This document shows positions 36,967-45,393 of a stretch of 64,000 nt of DNA, in pieces (within the stretch, counting starts at the first letter, position 1; every line of letters starts with the position of its first letter). Under the pieces are notes generated by a model, which did no database searches, was not told the DNA's origin, and saw only the letters and a program-made list of their open reading frames with translations. Both the position numbers and the translations under genes were made by a program. Source of the stretch: Chitinophaga niastensis (lineage in GTDB: Bacteria; Bacteroidota; Bacteroidia; Chitinophagales; Chitinophagaceae); the NCBI RefSeq assembly GCF_003014755.1, contig NZ_PYAW01000001.1:1860001-1924000 (forward strand). The letters run 5' to 3'.

Positions 36967-38934
36967 ATGCACATTAAAAATATTGTTTGTATGATGTTGC
37001 TCTTTTCAGGAGTAACTACTGCAAATGGTTTACTGGCGCAGGATCACACCGAAAAAAGAAACTATTTATATGAAGAGTGGCAGCATGCCGGGGGCGCTGT
37101 GGCTTTTGAGCAAATAGCTCAGTGGAAACAGACGCAATACCAGGTTATTATTGACAAAATGGCCAGGCTTCCGGTAGCTACACGGACTGCTTTACTAAAG
37201 GATGCAGATAAGGCAATGGCGTTTACCTGGCCATCTTTACCGGCTACATTATTCCTGGAATTCCGGGATAATGGTAACCGGGTGAACTTCGAAAGTGCCC
37301 AGTCTGAGCGGCGTAAAGTTTTGGGAGCACTCGTAGCCGGTGAGCTGGCAGACGGTAAAGGGAAATATATCCCGCAGATAGTGAATGGTTTGTGGGTGAT
37401 CCTGGAGGAAAGTACCTGGGTATTACCTGCGCATATTGGTGTGCAGAAAGCGGGTACGGATCTGGCAGATCCTACGGAGCCTATTGTGGACCTGGTTTCC
37501 GGGGAAACCGCCGCCACACTGAGTTGGGCGCAGTTTCTACTGCATGATCAGCTGGACAAGTTTTCTCCTATGGTGAACAAACGGATCACGTATGAATTGC
37601 AGCACCGTGTTATAGAGCCTTTCCTGCAACGGAATGATTTCTGGTGGATGGGATTCAAAGGGGGATTGGTTAATAACTGGAATATCTGGATTAATACCAA
37701 CATTCTGCAGACTGCCTTATTGAGTATAAATGATACGGCTATACGAAATAATGTGATAGAGAAAAGCATCCGCAGTGCGGATAATTTTGTAAATGGTTAT
37801 CCGGATGATGGTGGTTGTGATGAAGGACCTACCTATTGGGGGCATGCAGGCGGTAAACTGATAGAATTTATTACATGGCTGAATAGCGCCTCTGCACATA
37901 AACTAAGCTGGGGCAATAATGAACTGATACATCAGATAGGCACTTACATCTATAAAATGCATATCGACAGCAGCCGGTTTGTGAATTTTGCAGATGCTTC
38001 TGCCAGCACTATCCCACCCCCACATACCGTGTATTTGTACAGTGAAGCTTTCCATGATCCTTTGCTGAAAAATTTTGCCGCTTATTTATACCGGTTAGAA
38101 AATCCGGATACCAGTAAATTCAAAATGTCTTCGTTGTCATTTTTTATTTATGATCTGGAAACCCGTGATGCCTTGCTGGCAGCAGCGCCGGGGGCTCCTT
38201 ACAAGCCGGTTAACTGGTTGCCTGATTTGCAGGTATTATCATTACGTTCAGCAGCAGGTACTACCAAAGGTTTGTTCTTTGCGGCTTTAGGTGGGCATAA
38301 TGCCGAAAGCCATAACCATAATGATGTAGGCAATTTTGTGTTGTATATGGATGGAAAGCCTGCACTGATTGATGTAGGCGTGGGCACTTATACCAAGCAA
38401 ACTTTTAGTGCTGATCGTTATAAGTTATGGTATATGCAATCGCAATGGCATAATTGTCCGACGATTAATGGCGTGCAACAACAGGCCGGTCGCCGTTTCC
38501 AGGCCAACGATGTACATTTTACTGATAATAAGTCCAATCGTATTTTAAGTATGGATATAGCCGCTGCGTATCCTGAAAGTGCCATGGTACAGACGTGGAA
38601 GCGGACTTTTACTTTTACGCCTGCCAAAACCAGTTTACAGTTAGATGAATCTTATCAGCTGAAGGAATGGAAGGAAGCCTTCAGGTTGCATTTTATGACC
38701 GTTTTACCGGCAGATGTACATACTCCCGGGAAGATAGTACTGAAGGGCGCCACTGCCAGCCTGGTAATGACTTATGACCCTGCTTTATTTGAAGTAGTAA
38801 CGGAGCAGCAGCCGCTTACTGATAACCGGTTATCATCGGTATGGGGTAGTCAGGTTATGCGGATCAGTTTACAGGCGCGCAAGCAGGCATTAACCGGTAA
38901 GCATACCGTTCTTTTTGTGATGGAACGGGATTAA
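36967..38934 (+). CDS. Heparinase II/III-family polysaccharide lyase
   Basis: From the ATG at 36967 the protein has about 655 residues and a signal peptide ending near LLAQ; an in-frame TTG at 36946 falls in the terminator tail. The N-terminal alpha-helical domain includes NNWNIWINTNILQTALL and GGCDEGPTYWGHAGGKL. The C-terminal beta-domain carries ESHNHNDVGNFVLYMDGKPALIDVG, the Heparinase_II/III signature with catalytic His and a Tyr nearby (GTYTKQTFSADRYKLWY). Such lyases cleave glycosaminoglycans, alginate or glucuronan by beta-elimination, leaving unsaturated uronates for GH88/GH105 enzymes. The exact substrate is not evident. Confidence 0.85.
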   Translation: MHIKNIVCMMLLFSGVTTANGLLAQDHTEKRNYLYEEWQHAGGAVAFEQIAQWKQTQYQVIIDKMARLPVATRTALLKDADKAMAFTWPSLPATLFLEFRDNGNRVNFESAQSERRKVLGALVAGELADGKGKYIPQIVNGLWVILEESTWVLPAHIGVQKAGTDLADPTEPIVDLVSGETAATLSWAQFLLHDQLDKFSPMVNKRITYELQHRVIEPFLQRNDFWWMGFKGGLVNNWNIWINTNILQTALLSINDTAIRNNVIEKSIRSADNFVNGYPDDGGCDEGPTYWGHAGGKLIEFITWLNSASAHKLSWGNNELIHQIGTYIYKMHIDSSRFVNFADASASTIPPPHTVYLYSEAFHDPLLKNFAAYLYRLENPDTSKFKMSSLSFFIYDLETRDALLAAAPGAPYKPVNWLPDLQVLSLRSAAGTTKGLFFAALGGHNAESHNHNDVGNFVLYMDGKPALIDVGVGTYTKQTFSADRYKLWYMQSQWHNCPTINGVQQQAGRRFQANDVHFTDNKSNRILSMDIAAAYPESAMVQTWKRTFTFTPAKTSLQLDESYQLKEWKEAFRLHFMTVLPADVHTPGKIVLKGATASLVMTYDPALFEVVTEQQPLTDNRLSSVWGSQVMRISLQARKQALTGKHTVLFVMERD

Positions 38935-38959
38935 ATTATCCATCTACGGTCTTTTTTTA

Positions 38960-38998
38960 GTAAACGTTTGATTTTTGCAAACGTTTGCATTAAATTAG
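38960..38998 (+). promoter_or_regulatory. Double LacI-type operator and promoter before the first DUF2264 gene
   Basis: GTAAACGTTTGA (38960-38971) carries a TTG at 38968-38970. Twenty bases later TAAATTAG (38991-38998) gives a near TAnnTTTG. Between these elements lies the perfect palindrome TGCAAACGTTTGCA (38976-38989). A repressor here would sit inside the promoter. The first gene starts about 60 bp downstream. Confidence 0.6.
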
Positions 38999-39060
38999 AG
39001 CCTGAACCAATGCACACGATAGGTAACAGGAGTTTTTAACTACGTTAAAGTAATTCTACG

Positions 39061-40329
39061 TTGGAAAGAAGAAATTTTATCAAAATAGCGCCGCTGGCCG
39101 GCCTGGCGGGAGCCATGGCACCAGGTAAAACGCTGGCTTCAGCAATTACAGGGCATACAGTGAACGATACCGCTGCGGCGGGTATTACAGACAGACAATA
39201 TCACCTTAACTTATTACAGCGTATTGCAACGCCAGTAGTGGAAAACATGAGTAAGGGCACCCTGAAAAAGAACATGCCGCTGGAGAAAGGCCCTGGATAT
39301 GGCCTGGTAGTGGAAAAGGTGACCTATCTGGAAGCCTTTGGCCGTTGTATTTCAGGCCTTGCACCGTGGCTGGCATTACCAGACGATGTTACGCCGGAAG
39401 GAAAGGTGCGTAAGCAGCTGAAAGAACAGGTATTACAGGGTATTGTGAATGGGGTAAACCCTTCCTCTCCCGACTACCTGAATTTCAGATCAGAGTCGCA
39501 ACCGCTGGTGGATGCTGCTTATTTATGCCAGACATTCATGCGTGCCCCGGAAGCTTTGTGGCAGCCGCTGGACAATACCACCAAAGCCAACATCATCAAA
39601 GAACTGAAGGAGTTACGAAAGATACGACCTGCCTATAACAACTGGTTGCTGTTTGCCGCAATGGTAGAGGCTTTCCTTTTATCAGTGAACGAAGAGTGGG
39701 AGCCGCTGCGTACCATGGTAGCCACTAAAAAAATACAGGAATGGTATGCAGGTGATGGCTTTTACAGTGATGGTCCGCAGTTTTCGCTGGATTATTATAA
39801 TGGTTATGTGATACATCCCATGTTTACAGATATGCTGAAAGTGCTGGTGGATAAGCAACAGGGCAGCAAAGCCGACTATGATCAGGCGATTAAACGCATG
39901 CAGCGTTTTTCAGAATTACAGGAGCGTATGATTGCACCTGATGGTACCTACCCCGCGCTGGGCAGGTCAATGACCTACCGTACAGCCGCATTTCAGCCAT
40001 TGGTACAACTGGCGCTGAATCACCAGTTACCGGAAGGAATAGCACCGGCGCAGGTGCGTTGTGCGATGACAGCCATCATGAAAAACATTTTTGAGATGGA
40101 AGGCACCTTTGATAAACAGGGCTGGTTGCAACTGGGCATCTGTGGACATCAGCCTGAAGTGGCGGATGTGTATACTTCTACGGGCAGCTTATATATCTGC
40201 ACCAATGGTTTCCTCGCATTAGGATTGCCTGCCGGAGATCCTTTCTGGTCGGACCCTGCAGCAGAATGGACTGCACAGAAAGTATGGTCAGGAAAACGCA
40301 TCAAAAAGGATTACCACGTTAATTATTAG
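39061..40329 (+). CDS. DUF2264 protein with Tat-like signal (copy 1), TTG start
   Basis: This 422-residue protein belongs to the DUF2264 family, judged by DYLNFRSESQPLVDAAYLCQ, YNNWLLFAAMVEAFLL and YSDGPQFSLDYYNGYVIHPM. The N-terminus ERRNFIKIAPLAGLAGAMAPG resembles a twin-arginine or lipoprotein-type export signal. No ATG precedes it: a stop lies at 39046, so TTG 39061 is the probable start, and its paralogue at 46597 starts with GTG before the same DRRFFIK pattern. DUF2264 enzymes have an alpha/alpha-barrel-like fold and recur in uronate PULs, but their activity is not known to me. It begins a unit with kduI, GH105 and kduD. Confidence 0.82.
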   Translation: MERRNFIKIAPLAGLAGAMAPGKTLASAITGHTVNDTAAAGITDRQYHLNLLQRIATPVVENMSKGTLKKNMPLEKGPGYGLVVEKVTYLEAFGRCISGLAPWLALPDDVTPEGKVRKQLKEQVLQGIVNGVNPSSPDYLNFRSESQPLVDAAYLCQTFMRAPEALWQPLDNTTKANIIKELKELRKIRPAYNNWLLFAAMVEAFLLSVNEEWEPLRTMVATKKIQEWYAGDGFYSDGPQFSLDYYNGYVIHPMFTDMLKVLVDKQQGSKADYDQAIKRMQRFSELQERMIAPDGTYPALGRSMTYRTAAFQPLVQLALNHQLPEGIAPAQVRCAMTAIMKNIFEMEGTFDKQGWLQLGICGHQPEVADVYTSTGSLYICTNGFLALGLPAGDPFWSDPAAEWTAQKVWSGKRIKKDYHVNY

Positions 40330-40375
40330 CTTTTAGCTGTTAGTCTAACTGCTAAAAGCTAACAGCTAAAAGCTA
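40327..40375 (+). repeat. AGCTAAAA intergenic repeat, copy 3 (after DUF2264)
   Basis: The arm 40327-40343 (TAGCTTTTAGCTGTTAG) and the arm 40359-40375 (CTAACAGCTAAAAGCTA) are exact reverse complements with a 15-base loop holding another CTAAAAGCT. Its first three bases are the stop codon of DUF2264. The 21 bases from 40359 recur exactly in front of and into the ABC permease start at 4406. Confidence 0.75.
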
Positions 40376-40417
40376 TGCTGAGTATTTTCCTCAAAGAATA
40401 ATATCTAACAATAATAT

Positions 40418-41260
40418 ATGAGCACAACATTCGAATCAAGATACGCCAGTAGCCCGGCCGAAGTAAAGCAAATGGATACCACGCAGCTAAGGCAGGCTTT
40501 TTTAATGGAGAAAATTTTTGAAGCAGATCATATTGCCTGGACGCATACGCATTACGACCGTTACCTGACAGGTGGTGCTATGCCTGTAAAAGGTCCGGTG
40601 GTACTGAAAACTATTGACTTACTGAAAGCCACTTATTTCCTGGAGAGAAGAGAGCTGGGTATGATCAATGTTGGAGGAGAAGGGTATGTAGAAGTAGATG
40701 GTGAGAAATTTGAATTGTCTTTTAAAGAAGCGCTATATATCGGGAAAGGAAAACAGCAGGTGGTATTTCATAGTAAAGATGCGCAGCAACCTGCTAAATT
40801 TTATCTGAATTCCACGCCGGCACATCACACTTATCCCACCCGTAAAGTGTCTAAAAAAGATGCGGAAATAGTAACGCTGGGCACATTGGAAACATCCAAC
40901 CACCGCACCATTAATAAGCTGCTGGTAAATAGTGTGCTGGAAACCTGCCAGCTGCAAATGGGTATGACGGAGCTGCAACCGGGAAGTGTATGGAACACCA
41001 TGCCGGCGCATATACACGATAGAAGAATGGAAGTATATTTTTATTTTGAGGTACCGGTAGGGCAATCTGTTTGTCACTTTATGGGACAACCGCAGGAAAC
41101 CCGCCATGTATGGATACAGAATGAGCAGGCGATCATCTCTCCGCCATGGTCTGTGCATTCCGGCGCCGGCACAAGCAATTACACTTTTATTTGGGGTATG
41201 GCCGGTGAAAACCTGGACTACGGTGATATGGACCATTGTAAGATCAACGATTTACGTTAA
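40418..41260 (+). CDS. kduI: 5-keto 4-deoxyuronate isomerase
   Basis: This 280-residue cupin-type enzyme shows the zinc-site block [17 protein letters not shown], plus TGGAMPV near the N-terminus and [25 protein letters not shown] at the C-terminus, all typical of KduI. It converts 5-keto-4-deoxyuronate, which forms spontaneously from unsaturated uronates released by lyases and GH88/105 enzymes, to 3-deoxy-D-glycero-2,5-hexodiulosonate. KduD, three genes on, reduces that to KDG. Confidence 0.95.
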   Translation: MSTTFESRYASSPAEVKQMDTTQLRQAFLMEKIFEADHIAWTHTHYDRYLTGGAMPVKGPVVLKTIDLLKATYFLERRELGMINVGGEGYVEVDGEKFELSFKEALYIGKGKQQVVFHSKDAQQPAKFYLNSTPAHHTYPTRKVSKKDAEIVTLGTLETSNHRTINKLLVNSVLETCQLQMGMTELQPGSVWNTMPAHIHDRRMEVYFYFEVPVGQSVCHFMGQPQETRHVWIQNEQAIISPPWSVHSGAGTSNYTFIWGMAGENLDYGDMDHCKINDLR

Positions 41261-41282
41261 TGAACTGATAATAGCTGCAATC

Positions 41283-43517
41283 ATGATGATGAAATCAATT
41301 ATCGCGGGAAGCTTGCTGGGCTTGTCTTTCCTTCATGCCGGGTTACCGGTATATGCTGCAGGGACTGTTGCAGAACAACAAACAGCCACTGCAAAAAGTA
41401 CTGTCACAACACCCTTTACCACCCTGGCTGTGCGGGCACAAATGGAAAAAGTAGCTACCTGGCAATGGCAGCACATCGCGGCAAATGGTTGGTCCCATTC
41501 ACCGCTTGACTGGACCAATGGCGCCATGTATGCCGGTATGATGTCGCTCAGTAAAATAACGTCCAATCCGTTTTTTATTGACCGGCTGGTACAGGTAGGA
41601 AAGGATAATAACTGGAACACAGGACCGGATCGTTTTATGGCGGATGAGTACTGCGTAGGGCAGTTATATTCACAGCTGTACTCCCTTTACAAAGATCCTG
41701 TGATGATTGATAAATTCAGTAAGCTGGCAGATAGTATTGTGGCAGCGCCACATACGGAACCGCTGGATTGGAAAAATGGGGTGCATCATCGTGAATGGGC
41801 CTGGTGTGATGCATTGTTTATGGCGCCTCCTGCACTGGCTTATTTATCTACAGCTACCGGTGATCCACGTTACCTGGAAACCACAGCTAAATTATGGTGG
41901 AAAACAACTGATTTCCTGTTTAACAAACAGGATAGCCTGTATTACCGCGATGGCAGTTATATTGGCAGGAAAGAGAAAAATGGTACTAATGTTTACTGGA
42001 GTCGTGGTAACGGCTGGGTAATGGGTGGCCTGGTTCGTATGATGGACAATATGCCCGCTAACTACGCTGACAAAGCACGTTTTCAGGACTTATATAAAAA
42101 GATGGCTTACCGTATAGCCGCGCTTCAATCTGCTGATGGCACCTGGCATGCAAGTTTGCTTGATCCGGATAGTTATCCTGCAAAAGAAACAAGTGGTACC
42201 GGTTTTTACGTATATGCGTTAACGTGGGGTATAAATAATGGCTTATTGCCGGAGAAGGATTTTCTGCCGGTAATACAGAAAGGATGGCAGGCTTTGACAG
42301 ATTGTGTACAACCCGGTGGTAAACTAGGTTTTGTACAGGAGATAGGTGCTGCACCTGGAAAGGCTACTGCCGATGATACGGAAGTATATGGCGTAGGTGC
42401 GTTCCTGTTAGCCGGATCAGAACTCATTAAATATGATCTCCGCAAAAATTCATCTGCCCATATTATCATCACTAACACAACAGGTATTAACAGGGAAGAT
42501 GAAATAGTGGAAATTCCTTATGCACAATTTGTTGCTAAACTTGGCAAGGCTGCACAGAAAAGTTTCAAGGTGGTAGATATAGCCAGTGCAAAGGAAATCC
42601 CGTATCAGCTGATCTACGAAGGTGAAAAAATAGCAAAGAAATTATTGTTGCAGGTAAGCATTGCCCCAGGTGCTACTATTAATGCGGATGTGCTGGAAGG
42701 CGTTCCTGCTGCTGTAAAAGCAAAGGCTTATAGTCGTTATGTGCCGGAGCGTAAAGATGATTACGCCTGGGAAAATGATCGCATGGCTTATCGTATGTAT
42801 GGCAAGGCACTCGAAAGTGTTCCTAAGGAAATGGCCTATGGTATTGATGTATGGGCCAAGCGTACCAGTGATCTTGTTATTGATACCTGGTATAAACTGG
42901 ATAATTATCATCATGATAACGGCCAGGGACTTGATTTTTACAGTGTAGGGTTAACGCTGGGATGCGGTGATAATGCCCCTTACGGTAAGGATACTATTTA
43001 TTATCCTAAAAATTACCGTCACTGGAAAACGCTGGACAACGGTCCGCTGCGTACTACTTTTGCACTTACCTACGATACGTGGCAGGCTGGCAGTGTAGCC
43101 GTTAGCGTTACTAAAACCATTTCGCTGGATGCCGGTTCACAGCTCAATAAAATGCAGTTGCAATACAACTTCAAGGGGAACGATATTCCGGTGGTAACAG
43201 GTATTACAAAACGGAAAGATCCCGGTAATATCCTGTTGGATGAAAAAACAGGTGTAATGGGGTATTGGGAGCCGACGCATGGCGAAGATGGTACCATTGG
43301 ACTGGGTTGCGTATTTGCAAAAGAGGTACCGGGTATGAAAACAGATAACGTACATTTGTTGAGCCCCGGAACAGCCAGCAGTCAGCAACCTTATGTATAT
43401 TACTTTGGTGCTGTCTGGAATAAAGCGGGCAGGATTGCTGCTGCTGATGAATGGTTCAGGTACCTCGAAACATTTGCCCAAAAAATTAAACAACCGTTAG
43501 CAGTAACAATACAATAA
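41283..43517 (+). CDS. GH105 unsaturated uronyl hydrolase fused to a DUF4861 domain
   Basis: The start is one of three consecutive ATG codons at 41283-41291, giving about 744 residues with a signal peptide (SIIAGSLLGLSFLHAGLPVYAAG); a longer frame from 41106 lies inside kduI and is not real. The N-terminal ~370 residues are GH105-like, with WTNGAMYAGM, FMADEYCVGQ and REWAWCDALFMAPPAL carrying the catalytic Asp, and WSRGNGWVMGGL. From about residue 400 a DUF4861 domain follows (YVPERKDDYAWENDRMAYR, then KNYRHWKTLDNGPLRTTF). GH105 removes unsaturated galacturonyl or glucuronyl ends. Both domains often occur as separate genes in PULs, so the fusion hints at paired action. Confidence 0.88.
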   Translation: MMMKSIIAGSLLGLSFLHAGLPVYAAGTVAEQQTATAKSTVTTPFTTLAVRAQMEKVATWQWQHIAANGWSHSPLDWTNGAMYAGMMSLSKITSNPFFIDRLVQVGKDNNWNTGPDRFMADEYCVGQLYSQLYSLYKDPVMIDKFSKLADSIVAAPHTEPLDWKNGVHHREWAWCDALFMAPPALAYLSTATGDPRYLETTAKLWWKTTDFLFNKQDSLYYRDGSYIGRKEKNGTNVYWSRGNGWVMGGLVRMMDNMPANYADKARFQDLYKKMAYRIAALQSADGTWHASLLDPDSYPAKETSGTGFYVYALTWGINNGLLPEKDFLPVIQKGWQALTDCVQPGGKLGFVQEIGAAPGKATADDTEVYGVGAFLLAGSELIKYDLRKNSSAHIIITNTTGINREDEIVEIPYAQFVAKLGKAAQKSFKVVDIASAKEIPYQLIYEGEKIAKKLLLQVSIAPGATINADVLEGVPAAVKAKAYSRYVPERKDDYAWENDRMAYRMYGKALESVPKEMAYGIDVWAKRTSDLVIDTWYKLDNYHHDNGQGLDFYSVGLTLGCGDNAPYGKDTIYYPKNYRHWKTLDNGPLRTTFALTYDTWQAGSVAVSVTKTISLDAGSQLNKMQLQYNFKGNDIPVVTGITKRKDPGNILLDEKTGVMGYWEPTHGEDGTIGLGCVFAKEVPGMKTDNVHLLSPGTASSQQPYVYYFGAVWNKAGRIAAADEWFRYLETFAQKIKQPLAVTIQ

Positions 43518-43527
43518 ATTAGTACAT

Positions 43528-44289
43528 ATGGATCTGTTTCAACTGAAAGGAAAAACGGCACTGGTTACCGGTTGTAAGCGCGGTATCGGGAAAGCCATGG
43601 CAGTAGCACTTGCATCGGCAGGTGCGGATATTATTGGCGTATCGGCATCACTGGAACTGGCTGGTAGTGAGGTGGAAAAGGAAGTAACCGCGTTGGGGCG
43701 GAGCTTTAAGGCTTACCAGTGCGACTTCTCCGACCGGGCATCATTATATGCATTTATAAAGCAGCTGCAGCAGGATATAGCAGTGATTGATATACTGGTA
43801 AATAATGCCGGCACCATTATGCGTAAGCCGGCAGCAGAGCATCCGGATGAGTATTGGGATGAAGTGATTAACATCAACCTGAATGCTCAGTTTATCCTTA
43901 CCCGTGAAATTGGTAAGAGCATGATTGCCCGTGGTAGCGGAAAAGTTATCTTTACCGCATCATTGCTTACCTTCCAGGGTGGTATTAATGTACCGGGATA
44001 TGCAGCCAGCAAAGGCGCTGTGGGTTCACTGGTGAAAGCATTTGCCAATGAATGGGCGTCTAAAGGCGTGAATGTGAATGCGATTGCCCCCGGCTATATT
44101 GCGACTGATAATACAGTGGCATTAAGAGCAGATCAGCAACGCAGCAGTGCTATATTGGATCGCATCCCTGCTGGTCGATGGGGAGAGCCGGAAGATTTTG
44201 CAGGACCCGTGATATTCCTCGCTTCAAAGGCCGGTGATTATGTGCATGGTACTATTCTTACCGTGGATGGTGGCTGGATGGGAAGATAA
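43528..44289 (+). CDS. kduD: 2-deoxy-D-gluconate 3-dehydrogenase (KduD, SDR family)
   Basis: This 253-residue short-chain dehydrogenase has the Rossmann start ALVTGCKRGIGKAMA, the NNAG motif (DILVNNAGTIMRKP), a Ser in FTASLLTFQGG and the YAASK catalytic pair (GYAASKGAVGSL). The PAEHPDEYWDEVININLNAQF-type region and position after kduI and GH105 support KduD, which reduces the KduI product to KDG. Its stop is 28 bp before the second lacI gene. Confidence 0.92.
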   Translation: MDLFQLKGKTALVTGCKRGIGKAMAVALASAGADIIGVSASLELAGSEVEKEVTALGRSFKAYQCDFSDRASLYAFIKQLQQDIAVIDILVNNAGTIMRKPAAEHPDEYWDEVININLNAQFILTREIGKSMIARGSGKVIFTASLLTFQGGINVPGYAASKGAVGSLVKAFANEWASKGVNVNAIAPGYIATDNTVALRADQQRSSAILDRIPAGRWGEPEDFAGPVIFLASKAGDYVHGTILTVDGGWMGR

Positions 44290-44317
44290 AAGTACATTTA
44301 CAGCTAATTGCGTATAC

Positions 44318-45370
44318 ATGAGCAAACGTACAGAAAAAACGATCGTTGATATTGCAGAAGAACTGAAACTATCAGTATCTACTGTATCACGTGCCCTGAA
44401 TGATAATCCTAACATCAGCGCACGTACGAAAGAGAGAGTAAAGAAGATGGCCCGCAAACTGGGCTATCGGCCTAATGCACTGGCAGCTGGTTTACGCAAT
44501 AATAAAAGCAAAACCATCGGGTTGATAGTACCGCGCATTTCTATGTTTTTTCCTGCGGCCATCAGTACGATCATTCAAAATAAATTGCAGGAGTTTGGAT
44601 ACAACCTGATCATCTGTCAGTCTAATGATTCCTATGATCAGGAAGTGGCGCTGGTGAATACCATGTATTCCGCCAGGGTAGACGGTTTGGTAGTTTCTAC
44701 CACACTGTATACAACCGACTTTTCTCATTTTGATGTGTTTAAAGACAACAATATTCCACTGATATTTTTTGACCGGGTACCCAAAGATTATAATGTAAAA
44801 GTGATTAAGGGAGATGATTACCTGGGAGGATATACTGCTACTACCCACCTGATAGAGAAAGGCTGTAAGGATGTAGTGCATATTTCCGGTCCGCTTACCT
44901 GTAACCTTTATGTGGAGCGGGTAGCAGGCTATAAGCATGCTTTGCAGGAACATAAGTTGCCGTTTAAAAAAACACGCATCTTTTATCATGAGCTCACCCG
45001 CGATAATGCCTGGCAAACCTGTGAAAAGATCTTTGCACAACAACCTTATCCGGATGGGATCTTTGCTTCCAACGATACGACTGCCATTACTATTATGGAA
45101 TATTGCCGCAAAATAAATGTGCGGGTACCGGAAGACCTGAAGATTGTTGGTTATTCCAATGATCCGCGTACAGAGATCGTAACACCGCCCGTTACCAGTG
45201 TGGATCAGTATCCGGCTATGATGGGCGAAAGAGTGGTTGCTGCATTGATGGAACTCATTAACGGTGCACCTTCCAGTGTACCACGTTATTCACAGGAAAT
45301 AATACCTATTCAACTGATAGCGCGCGAATCCAGTGCAGGCACGGTGAAAGCCACCGGAAAAAAGAAGTGA
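44318..45370 (+). CDS. LacI family transcriptional regulator (copy 2)
   Basis: The start is set at the ATG at 44318, giving about 350 residues; an upstream ATG at 44234 lies inside kduD. HTH TIVDIAEELKLSVSTVSRALNDNPNIS and hinge YRPNALAAGLRNN are followed by a sugar-sensor domain. It shares long blocks with copy 1 at 30903 (IVDIA, YTTDFSHFDVF, FFDRVP, VIKGDDY, IVGYSNDPRTEIVTPPVTSVDQYP), so the two arose by duplication and may bind the same operators. It follows kduD in the same unit, so it is probably autoregulated with it. Confidence 0.93.
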   Translation: MSKRTEKTIVDIAEELKLSVSTVSRALNDNPNISARTKERVKKMARKLGYRPNALAAGLRNNKSKTIGLIVPRISMFFPAAISTIIQNKLQEFGYNLIICQSNDSYDQEVALVNTMYSARVDGLVVSTTLYTTDFSHFDVFKDNNIPLIFFDRVPKDYNVKVIKGDDYLGGYTATTHLIEKGCKDVVHISGPLTCNLYVERVAGYKHALQEHKLPFKKTRIFYHELTRDNAWQTCEKIFAQQPYPDGIFASNDTTAITIMEYCRKINVRVPEDLKIVGYSNDPRTEIVTPPVTSVDQYPAMMGERVVAALMELINGAPSSVPRYSQEIIPIQLIARESSAGTVKATGKKK

Positions 45371-45393
45371 TCATATTATAATCTACGTTACTT

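Noticed and set aside
41106..41282. Extended N-terminus of the GH105 gene overlapping kduI
   Set aside because: The sequence has no signal peptide, is antithetical to the kduI frame, and three ATG codons at 41283 start a clear signal peptide.
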